A stretch of 64,000 bases of DNA. It comes from Lumbricus rubellus (Eukaryota; Annelida; Clitellata; Crassiclitellata; Lumbricidae). Each line of letters starts with the position of its first letter. The stretch's first letter is position 1. The translations under genes and the position numbers were made by a program. Positions 44,944 to 54,924 of the stretch are shown piece after piece. The DNA lies in contig OX243814.1 of NCBI GenBank assembly GCA_945859605.1, forward strand, positions 28,419,663-28,483,662, read 5' to 3'. Below the pieces are notes generated by a model. That model searched no databases. It was not told the DNA's origin and saw nothing but the letters and a program-made list of their open reading frames with translations.

Positions 44944-46312
44944 CAGTGTAGGTCTATATGTATATAATATGTATATTTATATATAGGCCTACTAGTGTTA
45001 CTGTAATAATTGCATCTGCGATATAGCCTATACAGCATATAGATTTCTGTGAGCATATATCGTCAATAGTTTTCATCTTGATTAGTTTTTTGTCCATATA
45101 TATACAAAATTAATGCAAGATATGCAAATGTCGACCTATAGACATCTTATCTATTATTGTACACGGCATGATCTAATCGTTACTACGTGTCGTGTCCATG
45201 AAGTCGTTTACATGTAGCTTGAATAGTCAAAATAGCATGCAGCGTTGTTGATTAATCGTAAGCAAAGAAGATGCAGTTAATAATAAATTATCTCACGCTC
45301 AGGTATACACGTCATCAACTGATACGAAGAAGGCTGAGATATGCATTTGAAGCACGATCGTACTCAAAACTACTTGATATTGGACTATAATGCATACTTA
45401 AAGGCCAGTGTTTAATATATAGCCCATGCTTTAAGGGGGAGGTAGAATTCGAGTTTGGGGAGGTGGCGAGAAAAAGTTTGTATTGGGCGAACATTTTTGG
45501 GTGTAGGACTGAGCCATATATACCGCATATGGCGCTCTCTCATCTGTCGAATAGTTTTTTTCAATTGATCTAAATCTGTAAAAAATGTACCATTTTCGCT
45601 GCTAAAAAAGTTGAAGTTGGTCTTTCTTTCTGTTCTATAATTATAAGAAAATTAACCAGCATGTATGTGCATATACTTTTGCGCAAGAGGCCGGTCGATA
45701 TTTCTGTGGTTAAGAACTTGTTACATGTTCAGTTTTTTCTTCATGGGCAAGGTGAGATGGTACGTATTTACATGTGTATACAGCACATCGCGAATTTTCC
45801 TGGGAGGAGGGAAAGTTCATTCCTGATAGGGAACTCCCGTCCCCCCCTAAAGAGACGTCTAGATTAAACACTGCTCAAAGGCGTGATCCACTGACGAGAT
45901 GATAACAGAATGTCTTATAAGTGAGCGAATCGCAAACATGTAGATTGCGATTCAACTGGTTATAGCCTATGCCTCCATTTTTTCCAGTATTGAAAAAACT
46001 ATCTTGTCGCGATTTCCTGGCGAAAGATAATGACCCGTATAATTAATAGCCTTTAATCAGATCAGACTTTGAAAGTTGAAATCGATTCATACTTTTGTCG
46101 GCAAGCTGCGTATACCCTAAAATACGTGGACATTGCTGTAGGCCTATACTCACAGAGATGTGCACGGATGTATATAAAATTGCAGACCTTACAGGCCTAA
46201 CAGTGCTATTGCGTTTGCCTATATATGCAGTCGTGCGTCTTATAAATTTAGGCATAGCCTATATACACATGCAGCATATATGCTATGATTTGATTTTTGA
46301 AAACCGAGCGCA
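44944..46312 (+). repeat. Duplicated FUT 5' flank (copy 4)
   Basis: The most complete version of the shared flank, holding the CAGTGTTTAAT element at 45406-45873. Used as the reference for the flanks of copies 1, 2 and 5. It ends GAAAACCGAGCGCAATGTCT. The promoter presumably lies here, but core elements cannot be fixed. Confidence 0.65.
45406..45873. mobile_element. 468-bp CAGTGTTTAAT-family element
   Basis: CAGTGTTTAATATAT at the left and CTAGATTAAACACTG at the right, flanked by CTTAAAGGC and CTCAAAGGC (8 of 9 bases). The same site is occupied in the flanks of FUT copies 1 and 5. Confidence 0.7.
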
Positions 46313-47821
46313 ATGTCTAATCCGTGGAAATATGGATTTGTCGGTTTGCTAGCCTTGCAGGGAATTTTAATAGGCGTATTCTTCTACTTCTATCTCCAGT
46401 CTCATGATGGTCGGAGACTGTTTAGAAGTTTTATTCTCACCCCAACATCACAATGTCCAGTCTGTTCGCCAACAAACAGCACCCAACATCTGAATGTGGC
46501 TGTCGTTTCGCCAATAAACAACACCCAACATCTGAATGTGGCTGCCGTTTCGCCAATAAACAGCACCCAACATCTGAATGTGGCTGTCGTTTCGCCAATA
46601 AACAGCACCCAACATCTGAATGTGGCTGTCGTTTTGCCAATAAACAGGACCCAACATCTGAATGTGGCTGTCGTTTCGCCAATAAACAGCACCGAACATC
46701 CGAATGTGGCTGTCGTTTCGACAATAAGCAGCACCCAACATTCGAATGTGGCTGTCGTTTCGACAATAAACAGCACCAAACATTCGAATGTGGCTGTCGT
46801 TTCGCCAATAAACAGCACCCAACATCTGAATGCGGCTGTCGTTTCGCCAATAAACATCACCCAACATCTGGGTGTGACTTCGTCTTCAAAAATAACGAAG
46901 CTGCATTTCGAGGTAGCTCAGCTCAATAACATTACACGCGATGACGACGTGTCGCAGTTCGTCAGTTTTCACGATTCTATTTACGAAGGTCGACGACTCG
47001 GAAATCAACTCTTCGACTTCGCAGCCGTTCTGTTCGCCGCAGAACTCACTGGTAGGACACCAGTCTTAAAGAACACCACTAAAAGACTTACGATTGAACA
47101 GGTTTTTCAACTGAATCTCGAACGAGTAGCTCATGATCTCTGTCCATGTTATACGATCCGTGAAGCGCGTTTTATGACGTATGATGATATCACTGATAAA
47201 CATATCAAGGAAGCAGAAAATAATTCCATTCTCATCGACGGATTTCGTCAAAGTTGGAAATATTCGATGACGATTGAACGCCGACTCAGACGCCATCTGG
47301 TGTTCAACGGGAAAAGTCAACGATTCGCCGAAAACTTTCTTAAAAGGATCATTCCCCAAGGGTGGAAGAAAGTTGGATTCGTGAGGGTGGGAATACATGT
47401 ACGTAGGGGAGATACGACCAACGAACGTTCCATTAAATTCGGATTCACGGTGGCGAATGCGACTTACTTTGAAAACGCCATGAGATTCTTTATAGATAGA
47501 TACTCTCGTGTCCAGTTCATTGCGATGTCGGACGATCGCAATTGGATCATGGATAACATCGTCAATCCCGAAAATCTGTCATCCACTGTTTCCGTCAACG
47601 TCACGTACAGCCTGGGTCATTCCGATGGTCAAGACCTAGCGATACTGTCCCTGTGTGACCACGTGATTATGTCCACTGGTACATATGGTTGGTGGGGAGC
47701 GTGGTTGGCTAAAGGGACGACCATTTATTATGAGGACTGGCCGCTCCTGGGATCTAAAATGTACGAGCATTTTACAAAAGAAGACTTCTTTCCTCCAAAC
47801 TGGATACCAATGACTAATTGA
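46313..47821 (+). CDS. FUT copy 4: GT11-type alpha-1,2-fucosyltransferase-like protein with long repeat stem (502 aa, intact)
   Basis: Predicted type II Golgi fucosyltransferase, same family and reaction as copy 2. Cytosolic tail 1-6, signal anchor about 7-27, linker to about 53, then nine full 14-residue stem units and a terminal INITQHLGV. Nearly every unit keeps an N-x-S/T sequon, so the stem could carry about ten N-glycans. Catalytic motifs: GNQLF 230-234, HVRRGD 362-367, STGTYGWW 454-461. The stem makes it 127 residues longer than copy 2 while the catalytic domains align without gaps. A few units have drifted (ISSTQHSNVAVVST, INSTEHPNVAVVST). Single exon, ATG in the shared context. Confidence 0.93.
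   Translation: MSNPWKYGFVGLLALQGILIGVFFYFYLQSHDGRRLFRSFILTPTSQCPVCSPTNSTQHLNVAVVSPINNTQHLNVAAVSPINSTQHLNVAVVSPINSTQHLNVAVVLPINRTQHLNVAVVSPINSTEHPNVAVVSTISSTQHSNVAVVSTINSTKHSNVAVVSPINSTQHLNAAVVSPINITQHLGVTSSSKITKLHFEVAQLNNITRDDDVSQFVSFHDSIYEGRRLGNQLFDFAAVLFAAELTGRTPVLKNTTKRLTIEQVFQLNLERVAHDLCPCYTIREARFMTYDDITDKHIKEAENNSILIDGFRQSWKYSMTIERRLRRHLVFNGKSQRFAENFLKRIIPQGWKKVGFVRVGIHVRRGDTTNERSIKFGFTVANATYFENAMRFFIDRYSRVQFIAMSDDRNWIMDNIVNPENLSSTVSVNVTYSLGHSDGQDLAILSLCDHVIMSTGTYGWWGAWLAKGTTIYYEDWPLLGSKMYEHFTKEDFFPPNWIPMTN
46459..46869 (+). repeat. 42-bp stem minisatellite of FUT copy 4 (9 full units)
   Basis: Units of 42 bp. The array is open in five of six frames; only the plus frame reading ATC TGA is blocked. 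Confidence 0.95.
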
Positions 47822-48279
47822 GAAACCATCAGCCTATATTAATTAGCCCATGCAGGTCACTTGATATTGTCTGGGGCCAACCCGAAACAGATTCAATTTT
47901 TGCTATTAAAGCAGTAAATTCCAGTTATTTTTCCACAACTCTTACACTGCAAATGACCAAGGCTTCAATGACAGACAAAAGGTGTATTCAGATACATCAT
48001 GAGCAGGGTCCTGGAGCTCAAGCTAAAATCACCACTTTCATGTACTCTGATACACAGTGAGAGCGGGGAAATTACGCGTTAAATTGAGAGTTAAGAAATA
48101 TGCCGTTGATGAATGGAGATCGGCTCAACGTCAATATTATTGTTTTGTTTTCAATGATGAGAACCATTAGCCCTATAATTTCCGGATTTTTACCCGACAG
48201 CTTATCAAGCGTAGAGAGCTACATTGCTACATGCATGCCGGAGATAATTTATTACCATGATCTGCGACCAACACCAAGA
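47822..48279 (+). other. Downstream of FUT copy 4, diverged
   Basis: The first ~60 bp (AGCCCATGCAGGTCACTTGA) resemble the 3' flanks of the other FUT copies; then the similarity ends at an unrelated, probably transposon-derived stretch. Confidence 0.45.
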
Positions 48280-48434
48280 GTGATAAGAGAAGAATTGATG
48301 GTCGCATTGGAATTGATGTGGAAAAATTTACCTCTTGAATATACATCAACTTGGCCATCAAGAACTTTGCAAAGAGATTGAGAACAACTTCGGAACGAGT
48401 GCATGTGAGCAGACACATTGAACACAAGTTGTGA
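48280..48434 (+). pseudogene. mariner transposase C-terminal remnant, frameshifted
   Basis: VIREELMVALELMWKNLPLEY in one frame continues in the next as INLAIKNFAKRLRTTSERVH and HIEHKL-stop. The pattern L--W--LP---I--AI--F-KRL-------HIEH parallels the C-terminus at 44541-44770 and the remnant at about 56115-56304. One frameshift near 48347. Confidence 0.55.
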
Positions 48435-49370
48435 AGCAATATCAAGTTCAAGAATTATTTGAGATGTGATTTAATTAAATCGTTTTTATATAGGCTACTT
48501 TTTGCTGCATGCATTACGTTTTTGGATCGCCAAAAGACAGTCCATGGGTGCATGGGCTCACTTAAAAGTGATATAACGTTTGTTGTGTTTCACATAGTTT
48601 GATAACATTTTGCAATTGTGGGTAGATATGAACTACTGTTATAGGCATGAACGTAAAACTTGATTTGCATAACCCCTATAGGGATTGCTTTTTGGCCCAC
48701 CATGCAGTAGACAAAATCCTAAAAAGAAACTCAATATGCCCACATAGGCCTATCCCAATACGTATTCATCGTCGTAAAATTAAGAGAGGGAAGAGGCGAG
48801 GTACCGCTAAATATCCGCTCCCATGCATCGTATATACTGTATATACACAGTCGGACGTGCACATAAGCGCCCTATACCGACATAATAAACAAACACAGAA
48901 ACTCTTTCCACCTTCGTCGCTTTTCAAATATATCTACAGGAGGCCAATAATAATAATAGATGGAAGCGAGGGCTTATTAATTATTAGCCATGGCTGCAGT
49001 TCTTTGATCGATTTTTATTAGGCACACAAAGGGTCAACGGAGGAGGGCGCTATGAGGCATCGTTAGCGATCAAGAACCGTCGAGATAAAATATATCAGAA
49101 GAGGTGATCTATTATGATAGGAAGACAATGCTGTTCAGCCTCCTTTCTGTTTTCCTCCGTCCATTACCGATGCGGCAGGCGATGGACCGTGTAGGCCTAT
49201 GTGGAGACGACGACGACTACATATTATATGAGTATACACTGGCTATTGACGGCGTCGCTGCATCAGTGTTCGTGAGAGACTCTTGTGCGTGATAAGATCT
49301 CTTCGTTTCCAGTCGCCTGCGTCCGTGTGTTTCTCGCGTCCTAATTATGCCTCCTCCATGCTGGGCTGGA
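48435..49370. other. Non-coding stretch
   Basis: No gene recognised. 49030-49050 (GGAGGAGGGCGCTATGAGGC) may be a snap-back family fragment. Confidence 0.45.
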
Positions 49371-49375
49371 TTGGC

Positions 49376-49625
49376 TCGGATGAGGATGAGGAGGAGGAGG
49401 ACGACGACGAGGATGAGGAGGAGGAGGACGACGACGAGGAAGAAGGAGGAGGAGGAAGAAAATAGGCGAAGGAGGAGGATTGGAGGAGTGACAGTCTAAC
49501 AGTGACCGGTCTTCTCGAAGGCACCAAAGGCGAGGAGGCACATTGAGGCCAATATGGACGCGCGTGTGTGGGTGTGGATGTGTGTGTTTGTGTGTGTGTG
49601 TGTGTGTGTATGTGTGTGTGTGTGT

Positions 49626-49656
<31 letters not shown>

Positions 49657-49685
49657 GGTGTGGATGTGTGCGTGTGCGAGCCGTC
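49376..49685. repeat. (GAG/GAC)n purine array and (GT)n run
   Basis: 49376-49466 is GAGGAGGACGACGACG-type; 49561-49680 is GT with GTAT interruptions. Acidic and His/Thr frames here are artefacts. Confidence 0.95.
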
Positions 49686-50706
49686 TGTGTTTGCTCTAAG
49701 AAGCTGGCATCTTGATAATAGTTTCTTCCATCCATCCTTTCATCTGTTGACTCGTCGTCGCTGAAGAGTCGCTGCCGCTGCTGTTATTGTTGGTCTCGAC
49801 CCACCCCACCCAATGCCACGCCCTGCCCCGCCCCACCTCCGCCCCGCACGGGGTGAGTGCGCAGTGGGGGGGGGGTTTCGGCAGTCGCTAAACTCTCATT
49901 GCTCTGTTGCATGACTAGACTCTGGTTTTGCTGCTAGTCAGTCGTACAGACAAACAGACAAATACAAAAACATACAATTAAGCTTACAAGCATAAGTATG
50001 TAAACACACATGTATGTAGTCCTATGCGTATGAATTAATGAAGACAGAGGCGAACAGACAGAAGAACTTGTAATAGCGTAGACACACAAGCACACATGCA
50101 TGGACAATTGGACACACACAGAATCAGAGACAGATACACACAGACACACACAGACACACATGGATGCTTGTACTCGCTGCGCCCTCTCGTGACAGATTAA
50201 CCCAGCATCATCAGCACCAGCTATAGGGGCAACACTCCTTTCCTCCTCTTCCTGCTCCTTTTCCGTCTCCTTTTCCTTCACCTCCTCCCGTCCGGTTCCT
50301 GATGATGAATTCCTTCCTTTTTCATAGAACATGGACATAAGGATTCTAATAAATAACATCAAACGCATTTTTAAAAAGTAACTACATGTTCTGAATCAGT
50401 GCTGCAGGCCATGGCATGCATATAGGGCAAAGCGCACCATGCAGTCTTTACTAGAGTGCAATGTTCCCCTATTGTCAATTTATACCGGTAAGTGTCAAGA
50501 CAATGTCAAAACAATGATTATTCCAAGAGGCAGAGTATACTAATTGAAACCCTCACTTATGGCAGAGTTATAGCCTTACCTATAAGATGGGCTTAAATAC
50601 TTTCTATTGAAACAACTCATATCCAGGCTGCATCAGTCGCTGCACTATACAGACTATAATTTATAGTCTGTGTTTATATAGTCTGCTTCACAAAGTCAGA
50701 CGATGA
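49686..50706. other. Non-coding stretch with CACA-rich part
   Basis: C-rich run at 49798-49850, G run at 49864-49875, CACAGA-rich part at 50080-50165. No gene seen. Confidence 0.5.
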
Positions 50707-50859
50707 CAAAGTCTTAAAATGTGACTGGACGGTCATTGATGGTGTCCAGGCACCTATTTTCAAACCATAACACATGCAGTCCTACAACTTCTTAGGCCAA
50801 CACAGTGTGGAAATACATAAGTGGCCTCCAGGCACTTCTTTTTTACACTCTGAGCGCTG
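50707..50859. mobile_element. MITE related to 6035-6214
   Basis: Shares GACTGGACGGTCATTGATGG and CCAGGCACTTCTTTTTTACA, ending GAGCGCTG. Ends are degenerate and no clear target duplication remains. Confidence 0.55.
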
Positions 50860-51085
50860 ATGATGATATATAGTCTCACAGCGTCATGGTCAGGAAGAAG
50901 AAGCCTATAAAGAACGACCGTAAACAATAGGATGCTGCTAGGCATTGTCTGCTGCAGCTTTATTATGGAAACAATCTTGGTTCTCGCAAGGTGGCGTGAT
51001 TCTGTTGCGCTGATGAACTGTCGATCATAATAGACATCCCTTGATTATATGGTACTTGCAGTGCGAATTGTTTTATAGGTCTTGT

Positions 51086-51230
51086 CAGGGTGAGAATTGC
51101 CGGGGGGCTGGAGGTTTCAACCCCCCAGTCTTTCTTAGAGCTCCATGTTAAAGTCTGTTTTTCACACCCCGATTCCAAGTGCATGGATAATGGTCCAACC
51201 ACCCAGTTTTCCCCCACAATTCTCACACTG
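51086..51230 (+). mobile_element. Family A hAT-like MITE
   Basis: CAGGGTGAGAATTGCCGG to CAATTCTCACACTG. Flanks GGTCTTGT and AGCCTAGT match at five of eight. Confidence 0.65.
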
Positions 51231-51445
51231 AGCCTAGTACGAGTAAACTACAATGGACACGATTTCACACTATATATATAATACTTTTACTTATCAGTTC
51301 AAGCATAATTTATAGTTTGAGAGTTTCAGAAGCGAGTATAGCCTTTATTTAAACTGCATGAGTTGACATTTACGATTAATTATTTAACGCATTGGATGCG
51401 AACATTAATTGGAGAACGAGAAGACTTGGTTGTACACAGTAGGCC
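51231..51445. other. Non-coding stretch
   Basis: Nothing recognised. Confidence 0.4.
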
Positions 51446-51598
51446 TAGGACTTAAAGTGCAGCTGGACGGTCATGGACAGCGTCCATGGCAGGCACTTAT
51501 TTTCAAATCTCAAAGCCGTGTTGCCACTTATTTGGACAGCAGAGCCTGGAGAGGGGGATGGGCGTGCAGACACTTCTTTTTCTACACTTTTAGCACTG
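51446..51598. mobile_element. MITE related to 6035-6214
   Basis: TAGGACTTAAAGTGCAGC to CACTTTTAGCACTG, sharing the GGACGGTCATGGACAGCGTC core. Left terminal base changed; target duplication not clear. Confidence 0.6.
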
Positions 51599-52492
51599 CA
51601 GTTCGTATACCTGGTCTTCTCTTAGACTTTATATATATACATACATGTATATATATAATTATACAGGCCTACTAGCTGAATTACCCGGCGTTGCTCGGGA
51701 AATGTTGATTTTTCGTCCCCGCCACGCATGACGCCGCTCCCATTCCGACCTTCTCGCCTGCCTTCTTCCATCGGGCCCAACCCGATCCGACCCTGGGGTG
51801 CACTGCGATGTACGTGAAATAAAAATTTTTCTTCCTGTATACCCAGCTCCCAACCACCCCTGCAGTTCTGGTTCGCCACCTTAGGCTTTCCGTCCCAACT
51901 CATCTCCCACCCGCCCTTGCGGGGCGGTTTCGCCACCCCTCCTAATAAATATTTTTGTAAATTTTTGGGATCAATCGGTCGCGTGGATCAGACGATTTTT
52001 GACTACAAATAGTGTAACATAAAATCGTACGTTTCTATTTTATAGGTTTAGAACTTTAGATACTGCCCATGTCAATCTCTGTGCTAAACTTCCGTATACG
52101 ACTCGCACGTATTGTGATATTGGTATGATGGTAGCAGTTACTTATCGGATTTTGTCATTTTTAACATATCTATATGGCTTGGATGTACAAATGCTCACCC
52201 GTTGTCTGGCTCGTCTGCATCTTCTATAATAAAGGCGTTCAATGATGTTAACTCACATTGAACGTGGAGTATAGGTATATAGGCCCTATTACTCGAAGCA
52301 AAATGATTAACCGAAATAGGTCTGCTGCCGCAATTCCAAAAAATATACTGGATAATAATGTCTCAGTACCTGTTTGGCCTATAATTAAAATATCACCCGT
52401 GAATAATTAGCATTGGCCCCAAAGGACCCAGACGCTGTGTCATGCATCCAATATCAAGTGACCTGGGCTGATGAATATAGGCTAATGGTTTA
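51599..52492. other. FUT copy 5 downstream flank and ACTAGCTG repeat
   Basis: 51669-51950 begins ACTAGCTGAATTACCCGGCG, the dispersed repeat also at 16326 and 43527. 52100-52480 read on the minus strand resembles parts of 42780-43400 downstream of copy 3 (CACTTGATAT, GTTAACTCACATT, AGATGCAGACGAGCCAG), so the segmental duplication extends here, rearranged. Confidence 0.5.
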
Positions 52493-53662
52493 TCAATTAG
52501 TCATTGGTATCCAGCTTGGAGGAAAGAAGTCATGTCTTGTAAAATGTCCATACAATTTTGATCCCAATCGCGGCCAGTCCTCATAATAGATGGTTGTCCC
52601 TTTAGCCAACCACGCTCCCCACCAACCATATGTACCAGTCGACATAATCACGTGGTCACACAGGGACAGTAACGCCAGGTCTTGACCCGCGGAATGACCC
52701 AGGCTGTACGTGACGTTGACGGAAACAGTGGATGACAGATTTTTTGGATTGACGATGTTATCCATGATCCAATCGCGATCCTCTGACATCGCGATGAACT
52801 GGACACGAGAGTATCTATCTATAAAGAATCTCATGGCGTTTTCAAAGTATGTCGCATTCGCCACCGTGAATCCGAATTTAATGGAACGTTCTGTGGTAAT
52901 ATCTCCTCTACGTACATGTATTCCCACTCTCACGAATCCAACTTTCTTCCACCTACGCGGAATGTTCTTTTTAAGAAAGTCTTCGGCGAATCGTTGAATT
53001 TTTTCGTTGAAAACCAGATGGCGTCTCAATCGGTGTTCAATCGTCATCGAATATTTCCAACTTTGACGCAATCCATTGACAAGAATGGAATTATTTTCAG
53101 CTTCCTTGATATGTTTCTCAGTGATCTCAGCATACGTCATAAAACGCGATTCACCGATCGTATAACATGGACAGAGATCATGATCTACTCGTTCGAGATT
53201 CAGTTGAAAAACGTTTTCAATCGTAAGTCGTTGAGTGGTGTTCTTTAAGACTGGTGTTCTACCTGTGAGTTCTGCGGCAAACAGAACGGCTGCGAAGTCG
53301 AAGAGTTGATTTCCGAGTCGTCGGCCTTTGTAAACAGAATCGTGAAAGCTGACAAGCTGCGACACGTCGTCATCGCGTGTAATGTTATTGAGCTGAGCAA
53401 CCTCGAAATGCAGCTTCGTTATTTTTGAAGATGAATTCACACCCAGATGTTGGGTGCTGTTTATTGACGAAACGACAGCCACATTTAGATGTTGGGTGCT
53501 GTTTATTGACGAAACGACAGGACAGTTTGATGTTGGGGTCAGAAAAAAACTTTTAGACAATCTTCGACCATCATATGACTGGAGATAGAAGAAGAATACA
53601 CCTATTAAAATTCCCTGCATGGCTAGCAAACTGACAAATCCATATTTCCACGGATTAGACAT
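52493..53662 (-). CDS. FUT copy 5: GT11-type alpha-1,2-fucosyltransferase-like protein (389 aa, intact)
   Basis: Same predicted Golgi enzyme type as copies 2 and 4, on the opposite strand. Starts MSNPWKYGFVSLLAMQG; signal anchor about 7-26; the stem has one full unit (INSTQHLNVAVVSS) and the terminal INSTQHLGV. Motifs: GNQLF 117-121, HVRRGD 249-254, STGTYGWW near 341-348; ends NWIPMTN-like (SWIPMTN) then stop. No frame break and no intron. Upstream flank is duplicated but carries a 4.3-kb nested transposon insertion from about 640 bp upstream of the ATG. Confidence 0.93.
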   Translation of the reverse strand: MSNPWKYGFVSLLAMQGILIGVFFFYLQSYDGRRLSKSFFLTPTSNCPVVSSINSTQHLNVAVVSSINSTQHLGVNSSSKITKLHFEVAQLNNITRDDDVSQLVSFHDSVYKGRRLGNQLFDFAAVLFAAELTGRTPVLKNTTQRLTIENVFQLNLERVDHDLCPCYTIGESRFMTYAEITEKHIKEAENNSILVNGLRQSWKYSMTIEHRLRRHLVFNEKIQRFAEDFLKKNIPRRWKKVGFVRVGIHVRRGDITTERSIKFGFTVANATYFENAMRFFIDRYSRVQFIAMSEDRDWIMDNIVNPKNLSSTVSVNVTYSLGHSAGQDLALLSLCDHVIMSTGTYGWWGAWLAKGTTIYYEDWPRLGSKLYGHFTRHDFFPPSWIPMTN

Positions 53663-54302
53663 TGCGCTTCTTTTTCAAAAATCAAATATTAGCTTAATGC
53701 TGCATGTGTATGCCTAAATTTATAAGACACACGAATGAAGGCGTGAGGCAAAAGCAATTGAAACTTTAGCCCTGTATATGCATATAAGGTAAAAGTCTAT
53801 GTTGTTCATCCGTGTACAGTGCATGTGTACAGCAATGTCCACGTATACGCAGCTTGCTGACACTATATATATATATAGTGTGAATCGATTGTAATTAACT
53901 TTCAAAGTCTGATCTGATTAGAGGCTATATTACATGTATATGGGTCATTATCTTCGCCAGGAAATTGCGCTGAGTGGATGAGACAGTTTTCAATACTGAA
54001 AAAATGGAGGCGTAACCAGTTGAATCGCAATCTACATGTATGTTTGCGATTCGGTCATTTATAAGACATTCTGTCATCTCGTATATATATAGTGGATCAC
54101 GCCTTTGAGCAGTGTTTAATCTAGACGTCTCTGGGGGAGTTTCCCCTCAGGAATGAACTTCCCCCAGGAAAAATCGCGAGGTGCTGTACAGTGTACACGT
54201 GTAAATACATACCATTTCACTTGGTCCATGCAGAAAAACCGAATGTGTAACACATTTCCACCCCCAGAAAAACCGACCGGTCCCTTGAGGAAAAGTATGC
54301 GC
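53663..54302 (-). repeat. Duplicated FUT 5' flank (copy 5), proximal part
   Basis: Read on the minus strand it matches 45670-46312. The distal part resumes at 58642 after the nested insertion. Confidence 0.75.
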
Positions 54303-54348
54303 ATAAGCTCCTTCGTGAGATTCTAGTTAAGGCGCTATATAAATGATC

Positions 54349-54419
54349 ATATACACACATACACACATACATACATACATACATACATACATACATACAT
54401 ACGTACATACATACATACA

Positions 54420-54450
<31 letters not shown>

Positions 54451-54612
54451 CTACATACATACATACATACATACATACATACATACATACATACATACAT
54501 ACATACATACATACATACATACATACATACATACATGCATACATACATACATACATACATACATACATACATACATACATACATACATACATACATACAT
54601 ACATACATACAT

Positions 54613-54645
<33 letters not shown>

Positions 54646-54666
54646 TACATACATACATACATACAT

Positions 54667-54699
<33 letters not shown>

Positions 54700-54922
54700 T
54701 ACATACATACATACGTACGTACGTGCGTGCGTGCGTGCGTGCATGTGCATGCATGCATACATACATACATACATACATACATACATACATACATACATAC
54801 ATACATACATACATACATACATACATACATACATACATACATACATACATACATACATACATACATACATACATACATACATACATACATACATACATAC
54901 ATACATACATACATGTATGTAT
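54349..54922. repeat. (ATAC)n microsatellite, about 570 bp
   Basis: Nearly pure ACAT tetramers with CACACA (about 54630, 54683) and CGTGCGTG (54714-54740) interruptions. All long frames (Met-Tyr-Val-Cys, His-Thr-Tyr-Ile) are artefacts. Confidence 0.98.
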
Positions 54923-54924
54923 GT

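Noticed and set aside
46437..46929. Cys-rich frames in copy 4 (CRFANKQHPTSECG) resembling small repeat peptides
   Set aside because: Shadow frames of the same repeat; none continues into conserved sequence.
49376..49470. Acidic Glu/Asp-rich ORF
   Set aside because: Translation of a GAG/GAC array.
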